Assembly: GCF_021233435.1 (NCBI RefSeq)
Contig: NZ_CP089468.1
Coordinates: 434,001-498,000 of the forward strand
Length of the DNA: 64,000 bases
Reading direction: 5' to 3'
From: Halobacterium noricense
Lineage (GTDB): Archaea > Halobacteriota > Halobacteria > Halobacteriales > Halobacteriaceae
The position numbers were made by a program, and so were the translations under genes. Positions 17,102 to 25,216 of this stretch are shown piece after piece (positions within the stretch are counted from its first letter, which is position 1; every line of letters begins with the position of its first letter). Under the pieces are notes generated by a model. That model did no database searches. It was not told the origin of the DNA and saw only the letters and a program-made list of their open reading frames with translations.

Positions 17102-17164
17102 CGCCCCTTTCAGTCCCACCCACTACCGGCTGACCAACCGGCGGCGGGTGGACTGAAAGGGGCG
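17102..17164. repeat. Long inverted repeat around CCCCTTTCAGTCC
   Basis: The left arm 17102-17121 and right arm 17146-17164 are complementary over 19 positions with one extra C on the left. The 24-nt spacer is GC-rich. It could form a large stem, acting as a terminator or a mobile-element end. Confidence 0.75.
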
Positions 17165-17344
17165 GCGAGCTCGCGCTTGCTTGGTCGTCTCGCGACGCAA
17201 GCACCGCAGGCACGAGCGTAGCGAGTGACGAGGAGCACAGCGAGCGAACGACCGCGAATGCGTGGCCGACCGGAGGGAGGCCACGGAAATCGCGAACGGA
17301 GAGCGTAGCGACCCGTGAGCGAGCCCGCCGGGGCTTTCGAGGTG

Positions 17345-17415
17345 TCGTAGGCAACGAGGCCGTAGCAGACAACGAAGCCGTCACAGGCAACGAAGCCGTG
17401 TAGGTATCGAAGCCG
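17345..17415. repeat. Degenerate tandem array of about 17-18 nt units
   Basis: Four imperfect units share the core CAACGAAGCCGT or a close variant (CAACGAGGCCGT, ATCGAAGCCGT). No spacer structure is present, so this is not a CRISPR. The function is unknown. Confidence 0.65.
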
Positions 17416-17487
17416 TCGCCCGCGAAACAATCCGTACGGAGGCCCGAGACCCAAAACGATAACCACGCGCCCACCCAACCGCCGGTA

Positions 17488-18444
17488 ATGGCGACGTGTG
17501 ACCGGTGTGGCGAGCAGGAGTCGATGCCGTACCAGTGTCGGCTCTGCGGCGGCACGTTCTGTTCGAACCACAGGCTCCCGGAGAACCACGACTGTCCGGG
17601 CCTCGACGAGTGGAACGACCCCGGCGGCGTCTTCGACAGCGGGTTCGACGACAGCGTAGGCCAGTCCCAGGACAGCGGCGGGTTCGCGGCGAAAGTCCCG
17701 TTCGACACGGGACCGGGCGGCGTGCTCGGCTACTTCCGCGGGAACGTCTCGTTCGCGCTGCTCGCGGTGATGTGGCTGACGTTCGTGCTGCAGTACGCGG
17801 TCGCCCCCGCGCTGGGCGTGGAGGCGTACAGCCCGCAGTGGTTCAATATTTTCACCATCAACACGACGGAGCCGCTGGCCGTCTGGACGTGGGTGACGTC
17901 GGTGTTCGCCCACGGCGGCTTCGGCCACATCGTGTTGAACAGCATCGTGCTGTACTTCTTCGGCCCCGTGGTCGAGAAGCGCATCGGCTCCGGGAAGCTC
18001 GTGGGGCTGTTCGTGGTCGCGGGCGCGCTCGCCGGCCTCGCGCAGGTCGGCGCGGCGCTCGTGATGAACCCCTCGTGGTACGGCCAGCAACTTACACAGT
18101 TTACCGGCTCCGCGGTGCTCGGCGCGAGCGGTGCCATCGCGGCGCTGATGGGCGTGCTCACGGTGCTGAACCCGAACCTCCGCATCTACCTCTACTTCAT
18201 CATCCCGATGCCGCTGTGGCTCGCGACGCTTTTGTTCGCGGGCTACTCCATCTTCGTCTCGACGGTCGGCGGCGGCATCGGTGCGGGCGGCGTGGCGCAG
18301 TTCGCGCACCTCGCCGGCCTCGGCATCGGCCTGCTGTACGGCGTGAAGCTCAAGCGCGAGGGCGAGCGGGCACCCAAGCAACTCCAGTTCGGCGGCCCCG
18401 GTGGGCCGGGCGGCCCGGGCGGCCCCGGCCGCCGGCGACCCTGA
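17488..18444 (+). CDS. Rhomboid family intramembrane serine protease with N-terminal AN1-type zinc finger
   Basis: A 318-residue protein. Residues 4-37 form a zinc finger (CDRCGEQE...CRLCGGTFCSNHRLPENHDC) of the AN1 type. Six transmembrane helices follow. The rhomboid catalytic pair is the serine in GASGAIAAL near residue 216 and the histidine in FAHLAGLGIGLLYG near residue 275; the HGGFGHIVLNSI segment near 152 supplies the oxyanion and loop-1 histidines. The tail has GGPGGP repeats. It cleaves membrane proteins within the bilayer; the substrate is unknown. Endonuclease V starts 1 nt after its stop, so they form an operon. Confidence 0.94.
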   Translation: MATCDRCGEQESMPYQCRLCGGTFCSNHRLPENHDCPGLDEWNDPGGVFDSGFDDSVGQSQDSGGFAAKVPFDTGPGGVLGYFRGNVSFALLAVMWLTFVLQYAVAPALGVEAYSPQWFNIFTINTTEPLAVWTWVTSVFAHGGFGHIVLNSIVLYFFGPVVEKRIGSGKLVGLFVVAGALAGLAQVGAALVMNPSWYGQQLTQFTGSAVLGASGAIAALMGVLTVLNPNLRIYLYFIIPMPLWLATLLFAGYSIFVSTVGGGIGAGGVAQFAHLAGLGIGLLYGVKLKREGERAPKQLQFGGPGGPGGPGGPGRRRP

Positions 18445-18445
18445 C

Positions 18446-19258
18446 ATGGAGGTCGTTCGCCCCGAGTTCCTCCCGGACCCGGACCGCTCCCACGAGGAGA
18501 TGGAAGCCCTCCAGCGCGAGATAGCGGCGACGGCGTCCTTCGAGGACGACTTCGACTTCGACGTCGCGGACATCGAACTGGACGAGTCGCCGACGGACGC
18601 GCCGACGGCGGCGGGGAGCGTCGGCGAACAGGTCACGCTCACCGACAGCGACGCGCCCGTGGTCGTCGGCGTCGACCAAGCGTTCGTCGGGGACGACTAC
18701 TCCGTGAGCGCCGCGGTCGCGATTCGAGACGGCCGCGTCGTCGAGCGCGCCGCGGGCCGCGCGGAACTGGAAGTGCCCTACATTCCCGGACTGTTGGCGT
18801 TCCGCGAGGGCGACGCCATCGTGGACGCGCTCGAATCGCTCTCCGTAGAGCCGGACGTGCTCGTGCTCGACGGGAGCGGCCGCATCCACTTCCGGCAGGC
18901 CGGCCTCGCGACGCACGTGGGCGTGCTCTTCGACGTTCCTGCCGTGGGCGTCGCGAAGAACCTGCTCTGCGGGACGCCCCGAGAGCCACTCGACGAACCG
19001 CTGCCGGAGGGCGCTCGCGTCGCCATCGAGGCCGACGACTCGATGGACGCACCCGAGGGGACCGTCGTCGGGTACGCCTACCAGTCCCGGCAGTACCCCA
19101 ACCCCGAGAAGCGCCACGTCAACCCGCTCATCGTGAGTCCCGGCCACCGCGTCAGCGCCGAGACCACCGTGGACGTCGTAGAGGCGACCTGCACGGGGTA
19201 CAAGCTCCCCGCGCCGACGCGGCTCGCGGACGCGTACGCCGACGACCTGAAGGACTGA
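18446..19258 (+). CDS. nfi: Endonuclease V
   Basis: Endonuclease V nicks DNA (or RNA) one base 3' of inosine. The 270-residue protein has the catalytic motifs VVGVDQAF near residue 76 (first Asp), YIPGLLAFREGDAIVDAL (Glu and substrate-binding region) and DGSGRIHFRQAGLATHVGV (Asp and His), followed by VGVAKNLL. The N-terminal 60 residues are an acidic extension typical of halophiles. The ATG at 18446 directly follows the rhomboid stop TGA at 18442-18444, so translation is probably coupled. The window also holds polX, nreA and topA, but they are not in one operon with it. Confidence 0.95.
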   Translation: MEVVRPEFLPDPDRSHEEMEALQREIAATASFEDDFDFDVADIELDESPTDAPTAAGSVGEQVTLTDSDAPVVVGVDQAFVGDDYSVSAAVAIRDGRVVERAAGRAELEVPYIPGLLAFREGDAIVDALESLSVEPDVLVLDGSGRIHFRQAGLATHVGVLFDVPAVGVAKNLLCGTPREPLDEPLPEGARVAIEADDSMDAPEGTVVGYAYQSRQYPNPEKRHVNPLIVSPGHRVSAETTVDVVEATCTGYKLPAPTRLADAYADDLKD

Positions 19259-19309
19259 CCACGCGCGGACTACTCAACTGTTAACTGCGGGGGCAACGAC
19301 CCACCGGGC

Positions 19310-20125
19310 ATGGAGAAGGTCGCACTCGTTACGGGGTGTTCGTCGGGCATCGGCGCGGCAACCGCCCGATCGCTGCTCGCCGAGGAGTGGACGGTCGTCG
19401 CGACCGCCCGGGACACCGACGACCTCGCGGCGCTCGCCGACGAGGGCTGTGAGACTGCCGAGCTCGACGTCACGAAGCCCGCGCAGTGCCGGAACGTCGT
19501 CGACGAGGTCGTCGCGGACCACGGCCGACTGGATTGTCTCGTGAACAACGCCGGCTACGCCCAACTCGGGCCGCTGGAGGACATCCCTACCAGAGAGCTC
19601 CACCGGCAGTTCGACGTGAACGTCTACGGCCCGCACCGCCTGATTCGCGCCGCGCTCCCACACATGCGCGAGCGCGAGGACGGCACCATCGTCAACGTCT
19701 CCAGCGTCTCCGGACGCGTCGCGACGCCGGGGATGGGCGCGTACAACGGCTCGAAGTTCGCGCTCGAAGGGATGAGCGACGCGCTCCGCGCGGAGGTCGC
19801 GCCCGACGACGTCGACGTCGCCATCGTCGAACCCGGACCGGTCGAAACCTCGTTCTCGGAGCGCGTCGAAGCGGAAATCGAGGGCCTGGACCGCAGCGGC
19901 GCCTACGAGAAGATCTACTCGTTCTTCGAGGACGCCAGCGCGGTCAACGGCGTCGGCGCGGTCCCGCCCGAGAAAGTCGCGGAAGTCATCACGGAGGCCG
20001 CGGTCAGCCCCGACCCGAAGTCGCGGTACCCCGTCGGGACGCCGGGTCGCGTCGGCGTGCTCGCACGCTTCCTCCCGGACCGCTGGTTGGACGCCGGCTA
20101 CCGGCTGCTCCACCGCTTCGCCTGA
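19310..20125 (+). CDS. Short-chain dehydrogenase/reductase
   Basis: A 271-residue classical SDR. TGCSSGIGAATA at residues 8-19 is the glycine-rich NAD(P)-binding loop, NNAG near residue 80 follows the fourth strand, and the catalytic set is Ser in VNVSSVSG near 130 with Tyr and Lys in YNGSKFALEG near 145-150. The ARDTDD segment after strand 2 suggests NADP preference through its Arg, though this is weak. The substrate cannot be named. It ends exactly where the convergent ArsA-type ATPase gene ends (TGA next to CTA at 20123-20128). Confidence 0.92.
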   Translation: MEKVALVTGCSSGIGAATARSLLAEEWTVVATARDTDDLAALADEGCETAELDVTKPAQCRNVVDEVVADHGRLDCLVNNAGYAQLGPLEDIPTRELHRQFDVNVYGPHRLIRAALPHMREREDGTIVNVSSVSGRVATPGMGAYNGSKFALEGMSDALRAEVAPDDVDVAIVEPGPVETSFSERVEAEIEGLDRSGAYEKIYSFFEDASAVNGVGAVPPEKVAEVITEAAVSPDPKSRYPVGTPGRVGVLARFLPDRWLDAGYRLLHRFA

Positions 20126-21160
20126 CTACTCGTCGAGACAGGCCGCGACGACGCGCAGCGGACGCTCGCCCCGCACTTCGTCGGCGAGCAGCGGGACGCG
20201 AGCCACGTCGTAGTTTCTGAACAGTTCCTGGGCGTCCGCGAGCGCGGCTTGCTGGACGTCCCAGCGGCGCGCGCAGAACTCACAGCCCTCGTGGTTCGGC
20301 GCGACGAACGCGTCGCCGGGGACGTCCGCGGCGTCTGCCAGCGGCTCCATCACGCGGTTGACGACGACGGTCCCCACGGGAACGCCGAACTCGTCGAGGC
20401 GGTCGGTGAGCCGTTGGGCTTCCAGCACGCTCATCTCCTCGGGCACGAGCACGACGCGGAAGTCGGTTCGTGCCGGGTCCGTGAGCACGTCACGGAGCCG
20501 TTCGACGCGCTCCTCGACGGCGTCGAGGTTCCCGAAGCCGGGCTGTTCGTCCTCGCCGTCGCCCTGTCCGAACATCCCCGTGAGGTCGTCCATCATCCCG
20601 CCGAAGCGGTCGCGCAGCTGCATCATGCGGCCGACCATCGAGTCCAACACCTCCGGGAGTTCCAGCAGTCGGAGCGTGTGGCCCGTGGGCGCGGTGTCGA
20701 CGACGACGCGGTCGAAGCGCTCGTCGTCCATGTATTCGAGGAGGAGTTGAACCGCGGCGGCCTCGTCTGCGCCGGGCATCATCGCGCCGTCGTCGCCAGC
20801 GCCGCCCGCGCCGCCGAGCAATTCGTCGAGACCGCCCGTGAATCCGCCGTCCTGCCCGAACATGCCGGCCTGCGAGAGCGCGTCGTCGGGGTCGATTTCG
20901 ACCGCCCACAGCGGGCTGTCCTCGCGCACCTTCGCGGGCCGGCTCGGCACGTCGAACTCCAGCGTGTCCGACAGCGAGTGCGCGGGGTCCGTCGACACCA
21001 CGAGCGTGGCGGTGCCGTCGTTCGCGCTCGCCAGCGCGGTCGCCGCCGCCATCGTCGTCTTCCCCACGCCACCCTTTCCGCCGTACAGCACGTACTCGGC
21101 GGTGTCGCTGACTACCCCGGGGTCGAGGGAGTCGACCGCCTCGACCTCGATTTCGTCCAT
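20126..21160 (-). CDS. Get3/ArsA family ATPase
   Basis: A 344-residue ATPase of the TRC40/Get3/ArsA group, whose archaeal members are thought to deliver tail-anchored membrane proteins. It has the deviant P-loop GGKGGVGKTT near residue 24, switch I STDPAHSLSDTLEF, the switch II VVVDTAPTGHTLRLLELP and an A-loop PNHEGCEFCARRW whose CxxC could bind zinc at a dimer interface. A Gly/Met-rich segment (GGAGGAGDDGAMMPG and MMDDLTGMFG) could form the hydrophobic client groove. The ATG at 21158-21160 was chosen since the 51 extra upstream residues look non-coding. No arsR or other ars genes are nearby, so arsenite export is unlikely. Confidence 0.9.
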   Translation of the reverse strand: MDEIEVEAVDSLDPGVVSDTAEYVLYGGKGGVGKTTMAAATALASANDGTATLVVSTDPAHSLSDTLEFDVPSRPAKVREDSPLWAVEIDPDDALSQAGMFGQDGGFTGGLDELLGGAGGAGDDGAMMPGADEAAAVQLLLEYMDDERFDRVVVDTAPTGHTLRLLELPEVLDSMVGRMMQLRDRFGGMMDDLTGMFGQGDGEDEQPGFGNLDAVEERVERLRDVLTDPARTDFRVVLVPEEMSVLEAQRLTDRLDEFGVPVGTVVVNRVMEPLADAADVPGDAFVAPNHEGCEFCARRWDVQQAALADAQELFRNYDVARVPLLADEVRGERPLRVVAACLDE

Positions 21161-21272
21161 ACACGGAGTGGACGACCCAGCGGGGTCAATCCGTCGGTCG
21201 CGGTCCTCACGGGCAGCGTCCCGAACGTCTTGGCCGGAGCAGTTTTCCGCGCAGAGCGTGACACTAGCCCGC

Positions 21273-21467
21273 ATGGAGGGCGTACTGAACGAGCGCACGG
21301 CGACCGTGCACAAGAAGGGGGTGGAGAACCCCTACAGCCGGACGAAGTGTGGCGCGACCAACGACGTGGGCCACGACGACATCCGGACGGTCGCCGTCGA
21401 GCGCGCGCTCGACGACTTCGACGCCTGCCGCTGCGGGCGGTGTTTCTCGGACGCGGGCGGCTACTGA
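21273..21467 (+). CDS. 64-residue cysteine-containing protein
   Basis: A small protein (MEGVLNERTATVHKKGVE...) with one Cys in TKCGATND and a CRCGRC cluster near the C-terminus, together able to bind a metal ion. Basic in the first third, acidic after. I cannot name the family. The ATG at 21273 gives a normal start and the frame is clean to the stop at 21467. It is divergent from the ArsA-type ATPase across a 112-nt gap and ends 2 nt before the stop of the convergent aminotransferase gene. Confidence 0.65.
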   Translation: MEGVLNERTATVHKKGVENPYSRTKCGATNDVGHDDIRTVAVERALDDFDACRCGRCFSDAGGY

Positions 21468-21468
21468 G

Positions 21469-22575
21469 CTACCGGTCCGCGAAGTAGGCCGCGAGCCGGT
21501 CGGCCGCTTCCTCGGCGCGTGGTGTGACGAGCGCGAACCGCAGCCACTCCTCGCGCGCGGTCCCGAACTCGGAGCCGGGCATCCCCGCGACGCCGGCCTC
21601 GTCGATGAGCTCGAACGTGTTCTCCAGCGTGCCGGGGAACTCCGGGAAGCGCGCGAGCACGTAGAAACTGCCGTCGGGCTCGGTGTACTCCGCGCCCGCG
21701 TCGTCCAGCGCCGACGTGAACGTGTCCACGCGCTCTCGCAGCGTCTCCCGGGTCTGCTCGTAGTACTCCGGCTCGGTCTCGCGGAGCGCGTGCAGGACGG
21801 CGGCTTGCCCCGGGCGCGTCGTTGCCACGTTCGTCAGCATGTGCCGGGACTTCATCGGCTCGACGTGGCGCTCGGGCACGATGCAGTACCCCACCCGGAA
21901 CCCCGTGATGGCCAGCGACTTCGAGAACGCGTTCACGACGATGCGGTGCTCCGACTCGAATTCCAGCGCGGAGGTGAACCGCCCGGAGAAGTCGAAGTGG
22001 TCGTACACCTCGTCGCTGACGAGGATGGCGTCGTACTCCTCGGCGACGGCGACGAGTTCGCGCATCGTCTCCTCGCTGTACACCGCACCTGTGGGGTTGT
22101 TCGGCGTCGTCGCCATGATGCACGCCGTGTCCTCGCTGGCGGCGGCGCGCACGTCAGCGGGGTCGAGGCTCCCGTCTTCGGCCGTTTCGACGAACACCTG
22201 CTCGCCGCCGAGCATGTTCGTCTTCCCCGGGTAGTAGGGGTAGACCGGGTCGGTCATCACGACTTCGTCGCCCGCGCCGCGTTCGAGCGCGCGCCCCATC
22301 CCGAGGTAGTTCGCCTCGCCCGCGCCGTTCGTGACGATGACCTGCTCGACGGGGACCTGTCGGCGCGCCGCGATTTCCTCGCGGAGCTCCCGGAGCCCCT
22401 CGCTGGGCGGGTACTGGAACTGGCGGCCGCCCGTGTCGGCGTACTCGTGGAGGCCCTCCGCGAGCGCAGGCGGCGACCCCCAGTCGGGGTTCCCCGAGAC
22501 CATGTTCACCACGTCGGTGTCTGACTTCACCGCGTACTCCATCACGCGGAAGAACAGCGGCTCCTCGTACTCCAT
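21469..22575 (-). CDS. Class I/II pyridoxal-phosphate aminotransferase
   Basis: A 368-residue PLP enzyme of fold type I. SGNPDWGSPP opens the protein; the sequence has TNGAGEANYLGMG (phosphate cup), TTPNNPTGAVYSEE near residue 165 (Asn contacting PLP), SDEVYDHFDF with the Asp that pairs the ring nitrogen, and NAFSKSLAITGFRVGY near 235 with the Schiff-base lysine. A C-terminal Arg (EEWLRFAL) binds the substrate carboxylate. The amino donor and acceptor cannot be told from sequence; aspartate- or alanine-type transamination is likely. One possibility is supplying the missing transamination step of lysine synthesis, but nothing here proves it. Confidence 0.9.
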   Translation of the reverse strand: MEYEEPLFFRVMEYAVKSDTDVVNMVSGNPDWGSPPALAEGLHEYADTGGRQFQYPPSEGLRELREEIAARRQVPVEQVIVTNGAGEANYLGMGRALERGAGDEVVMTDPVYPYYPGKTNMLGGEQVFVETAEDGSLDPADVRAAASEDTACIMATTPNNPTGAVYSEETMRELVAVAEEYDAILVSDEVYDHFDFSGRFTSALEFESEHRIVVNAFSKSLAITGFRVGYCIVPERHVEPMKSRHMLTNVATTRPGQAAVLHALRETEPEYYEQTRETLRERVDTFTSALDDAGAEYTEPDGSFYVLARFPEFPGTLENTFELIDEAGVAGMPGSEFGTAREEWLRFALVTPRAEEAADRLAAYFADR

Positions 22576-22678
22576 ACACCAGCGTCTCCGTCCCGCCACG
22601 TGGCTCTTTCGCCCGCGGAAACGGGCGGCAGTTGCCGGTACTGTGCGGTTGATTCGCCGGCCGGCCGTCGGTCCATCC

Positions 22679-23029
22679 ATGACCGACTACACTGCACGCG
22701 TCCGCGAGTACTACGACGCCGTGGACGCCGACCGCATCGACGACCTTCTCGCCCTGTTCGACGACGACGTCGTCTACGACCGGCCGGGGCAGCCGCCAAT
22801 CGAGGGCAAGGCCGACCTCGAAGCGTTCTACCGCGAGGGCCGCCCGCTCGAAGACGGCAGTCACACCGTCCACGACGTGCTCGTGGACGGGTCTCGTGCG
22901 GCCGTCCGTGGGACGTTCTCGGGCGTGCAGGACGGCGAGCCGGTCGAGTTCGGCTTCGCGGACGTCCACGTCTTCGAGAACGGTCGCATCGCACAGCGTT
23001 ACACGTACACCGACCGCGACACCGTCTAA
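22679..23029 (+). CDS. SnoaL/NTF2-like fold protein
   Basis: A 116-residue cone-shaped alpha+beta barrel protein. The pattern VREYYDAVDADRIDDLLALFDDDVVYDRPGQPP (read in short pieces) is the typical start of SnoaL-like proteins, with a following YREG helix and strands ending in FADVHVFENGRIAQRYTYTD. Family members are small-molecule isomerases, hydrolases or binding proteins. No specific function can be given. It is divergent from the aminotransferase gene across a 103-nt gap and is followed after 40 nt by a CinA-like gene on the same strand. Confidence 0.85.
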   Translation: MTDYTARVREYYDAVDADRIDDLLALFDDDVVYDRPGQPPIEGKADLEAFYREGRPLEDGSHTVHDVLVDGSRAAVRGTFSGVQDGEPVEFGFADVHVFENGRIAQRYTYTDRDTV

Positions 23030-23069
23030 CGCCACCACCTTCTTGCTCGCCGGCGCGGTAGCCCCGAGC

Positions 23070-23588
23070 ATGCGCGAGTACGCCGCCGACCCGCCGATAG
23101 AGGAGGAACTCAACGACGTGCTCCCGGAGGCCGGCCACACCGTCGCGACCGCCGAATCCTGTACCGGGGGGCTCATCGGGTCGCTGCTGACCGACGTATC
23201 GGGGTCCAGCGACTACTTCGACCGCGCGCTGGTGACGTACACGTACGACGCCAAACTCGACACCGGGGTCTCCCGCGAGGCGCTGGACGAACACGGCGCC
23301 GTCAGCGAGCCCGTCGCCCGACAGATGGCGCAGGCGACCCGCGACGCCGCCGGCACGAGGTGGGGCGTCTCCACGACCGGCATCGCCGGCCCGACCGGCG
23401 GAAGCGAGGCCAAGCCCGTCGGAACCGTCTACATCGGCGTCGCGTACGCCGGCGAGTGGGGCACGCAGTCCAGCTACACGGCCGTCGAGCGCCGGGAGTT
23501 CGACGGCACGCGCACCGAAATCAAAGAACAGGTTGCGCGGCGCGCGCTCCGCAAACTCCGCGAGGAAGTCGAGGAAGTCCGCAGGTAG
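23070..23588 (+). CDS. CinA-like nicotinamide-nucleotide amidohydrolase domain protein
   Basis: A 172-residue stand-alone CinA C-terminal domain, the PncC type that deamidates NMN to nicotinate mononucleotide. Signature stretches are TVATAESCTGGLIGSLLTDVSGSS (active-site Ser and Cys-Thr region, given here in family context), FDRALVTYTYDAK, and GVSTTGIAGPTGGSEAKPVGTVYIG (given in parts). The length and motifs are those of the family. It probably follows the SnoaL-like gene in one transcript. Pyridine nucleotide salvage is known for the family and inferred here. Confidence 0.92.
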   Translation: MREYAADPPIEEELNDVLPEAGHTVATAESCTGGLIGSLLTDVSGSSDYFDRALVTYTYDAKLDTGVSREALDEHGAVSEPVARQMAQATRDAAGTRWGVSTTGIAGPTGGSEAKPVGTVYIGVAYAGEWGTQSSYTAVERREFDGTRTEIKEQVARRALRKLREEVEEVRR

Positions 23589-23637
23589 CGGCCGCGTGCC
23601 GAAACGGTCACGTGGCCGCGTGCTCTCGACCCCGATA

Positions 23638-24120
23638 ATGAACAAGGGCGACCACATCCTCAACGGCATCCTGCTCGCCATCGGGCTGGGTTACGTGCTC
23701 TATCCGTCGGGTGGCGTCGAGACGCTGCGCACCATCGCCGCCGTGCTCATTCCCGTCGTGCTGGGCGCGCTGTTCCCGGACGTCGACACCGACTTCGGGA
23801 AACACCGCAAGACCCTCCACAACATCCCGGTGCTGGCGCTCTTGTACGTCTTCCCGATGTACTTCGGGAACCTCCAGTACGTCTGGATTGGCGTCGCCAC
23901 GCACTACGTGCTCGACGTCGTCGGGAGCAAGCGCGGCATCGCGCTGTTCTACCCGCTCTCCGACCAGGAGTACGGGCTGCCGGTCGGCGTCACCACGGTC
24001 TCGAAGTACGCCAGCACGGTCACCGTCGTCATCACGCTCGTCGAACTCGCGGCCATCGCGGTCGTCGTCCACGTCGCCCCGCAGTACGTTCCGACCGACG
24101 CCGTCAGCGGCCTGCTCTAG
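23638..24120 (+). CDS. Membrane-bound metal-dependent hydrolase-like protein (DUF457/YdjM type)
   Basis: A 160-residue membrane protein. After MNKGDHILNGILLAIGLGYV come four further hydrophobic segments. The motif LGALFPDVDTDFGKHRKTLHN supplies the Asp and His residues that define the family; THYVLDVVGS adds a second His/Asp pair. Relatives are annotated as inner-membrane metal-dependent hydrolases, but their substrate is unknown. Its stop shares the sequence CTAG (24117-24120) with the convergent PHP gene. Confidence 0.85.
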   Translation: MNKGDHILNGILLAIGLGYVLYPSGGVETLRTIAAVLIPVVLGALFPDVDTDFGKHRKTLHNIPVLALLYVFPMYFGNLQYVWIGVATHYVLDVVGSKRGIALFYPLSDQEYGLPVGVTTVSKYASTVTVVITLVELAAIAVVVHVAPQYVPTDAVSGLL

Positions 24121-24872
24121 TAGACGGCGACGTCGTCGAACTCGCCGCCGTACGCGATGTGACGGGGGTGAGTGGGCTCCATGCCCGAGAGGAGGAGGCG
24201 GTCGACCTTCTCCCAGGTGTTCTCGTACGCGAGGTGGGCCTTCTCCACCAGTTCGCGCGCCCGGAACCGCGGATTCCGCTGGTGGTAGGTCCGCCGCGCC
24301 ACGCCCGATGTGAGCGCGTCTACGAGGTCCGCTTCCGACTGGATGTCGGCGTCGAACTCCGTCCAGACGCCGCCCACGGTCGCCGCGCGGTGGGCGTACG
24401 AGGACGCGAACGCGGGGATGTCGTAGCCGTCAGCGAGCGCTCGCGCGCGGTCGTTGTCCCACGGGAAGTGCTTCGGGTTGTACGTCTCCACGGCGTCGAC
24501 GTCCTCGCGGAACCGCTCGATTTCCGTGGCCGTCAGACTCACCGTCAGGTACTCCGGGTGAGGGGCGAGCACGGCGGCGTCTTGCTCGCGGAATGCCGCG
24601 AACGCGCCGTCCAGCGTCACGAAGTCCGGCACCGGGTCGTCGAGGCCGACCGCGAGCACGTGCTTGCGGTCCCGCCACGACCCCGTGAACACCTCGCGGC
24701 CGGGCACCACCAGTAGCTCCTCGTCCGAGTACTCGGCCGCGCGCTCGCGGGCGTCCGGCAGCCGCGTGAAGTGCGGGGCGTACACCAGCACGTCGATGCC
24801 GGCGGCCTTCGCGCGGCGGACCGCGTCGTCGTCGAGCACCTTCGCGTGGAGGTCGACCCGTGTCGTCGGCAC
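24117..24872 (-). CDS. PHP domain metal-dependent phosphoesterase
   Basis: A 251-residue PHP-fold protein. It begins TTRVDLHAKVLDD (a variant of the usual DLHxHS motif, with the second His replaced), then YAPHFTRLPD, VVPGREVFTG, LAPHPEYL and ETYNPKHFPWDN, giving a His/Asp/Glu set able to hold metal ions. Related proteins hydrolyse phosphate esters. The changed first motif (HAK in place of HxH) may affect one metal site. It is a single-gene unit, convergent with the membrane hydrolase and divergent from a 31-residue reading frame. Confidence 0.82.
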   Translation of the reverse strand: MPTTRVDLHAKVLDDDAVRRAKAAGIDVLVYAPHFTRLPDARERAAEYSDEELLVVPGREVFTGSWRDRKHVLAVGLDDPVPDFVTLDGAFAAFREQDAAVLAPHPEYLTVSLTATEIERFREDVDAVETYNPKHFPWDNDRARALADGYDIPAFASSYAHRAATVGGVWTEFDADIQSEADLVDALTSGVARRTYHQRNPRFRARELVEKAHLAYENTWEKVDRLLLSGMEPTHPRHIAYGGEFDDVAVY

Positions 24873-24984
24873 GTGCCCGGATTCGTCAGCCGAGGATTAG
24901 CGGCTTACGGTTCCGGCCGATAAACTCCGCGCCCGCTGTTGGGCGTTCGCGGCCGTTTATGCCCGTGGCGACCCAACTGCCGGT

Positions 24985-25080
24985 ATGAGTCTGCATCTAC
25001 TCTCCGAGGACCTCGTGCCCGAGCACGCGCTCGACGTCAATCGCGACGCCCGGGACTTCGCCGAGAAATTCGGTAGATGA
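24985..25080 (+). CDS. Possible 31-residue microprotein or truncated gene start
   Basis: The frame MSLHLLSEDLVPEHALDVNR continues for 11 residues to a stop at 25078-25080. TTTAT at 24956-24960 is 27 nt before the ATG, the spacing of a leaderless haloarchaeal promoter, and the peptide has normal haloarchaeal composition. It could be a real microprotein, or the first codons of a larger gene whose rest was deleted. I do not recognise the peptide. Confidence 0.4.
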   Translation: MSLHLLSEDLVPEHALDVNRDARDFAEKFGR

Positions 25081-25118
25081 GCGTTAATACCCGACTAAAC
25101 GGCGTCTCACTGGCGATA

Positions 25119-25144
25119 ATTTGTCTGACAGGGCGCAGACAAAT
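25119..25144. promoter_or_regulatory. Perfect 9-bp inverted repeat
   Basis: ATTTGTCTG (25119-25127) and CAGACAAAT (25136-25144) are exact reverse complements around an 8-nt centre. It lies about 40 nt before the TATA-like TTTATTT (25187-25193) of the zinc-finger gene, so it could be a regulator-binding operator. A terminator for the short upstream frame is the alternative. Confidence 0.5.
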
Positions 25145-25216
25145 AGCGGACGGAGCGGGTTCAGTGGTCGAGAAAGCGACACAAGGTTTATTTGCGCGCT
25201 CAGGTTACAGAGAGCT

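Larger units (their letters stand above)
16867..17487. repeat. Repeat-rich 620-nt gap with several hairpins
   Basis: No convincing gene. From left to right: a hairpin pair at 17045-17092 (GGCGGTCGG-CTCCG-CCGACCGCC, then TGGCGGC-GAA-GCCGCCA); a 19-20-nt inverted repeat at 17102-17121 and 17146-17164 based on CCCCTTTCAGTCC; a stretch rich in GAGCGAACG/GTAGCGA; and a degenerate tandem array at 17345-17415. Long frames here are basic Arg/Ser-rich shadows. The rhomboid promoter is probably near 17455-17463. Confidence 0.8.

Noticed and set aside
17345-17415. CRISPR array
   Set aside because: Units are imperfect, directly adjacent and too few, with no spacers and no cas genes anywhere in the window.
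20126-21160. Arsenite-export ATPase ArsA
   Set aside because: The family match is good, but there are no ars partners nearby and the CxxC motif and Met-rich segment fit a Get3-type targeting factor better.
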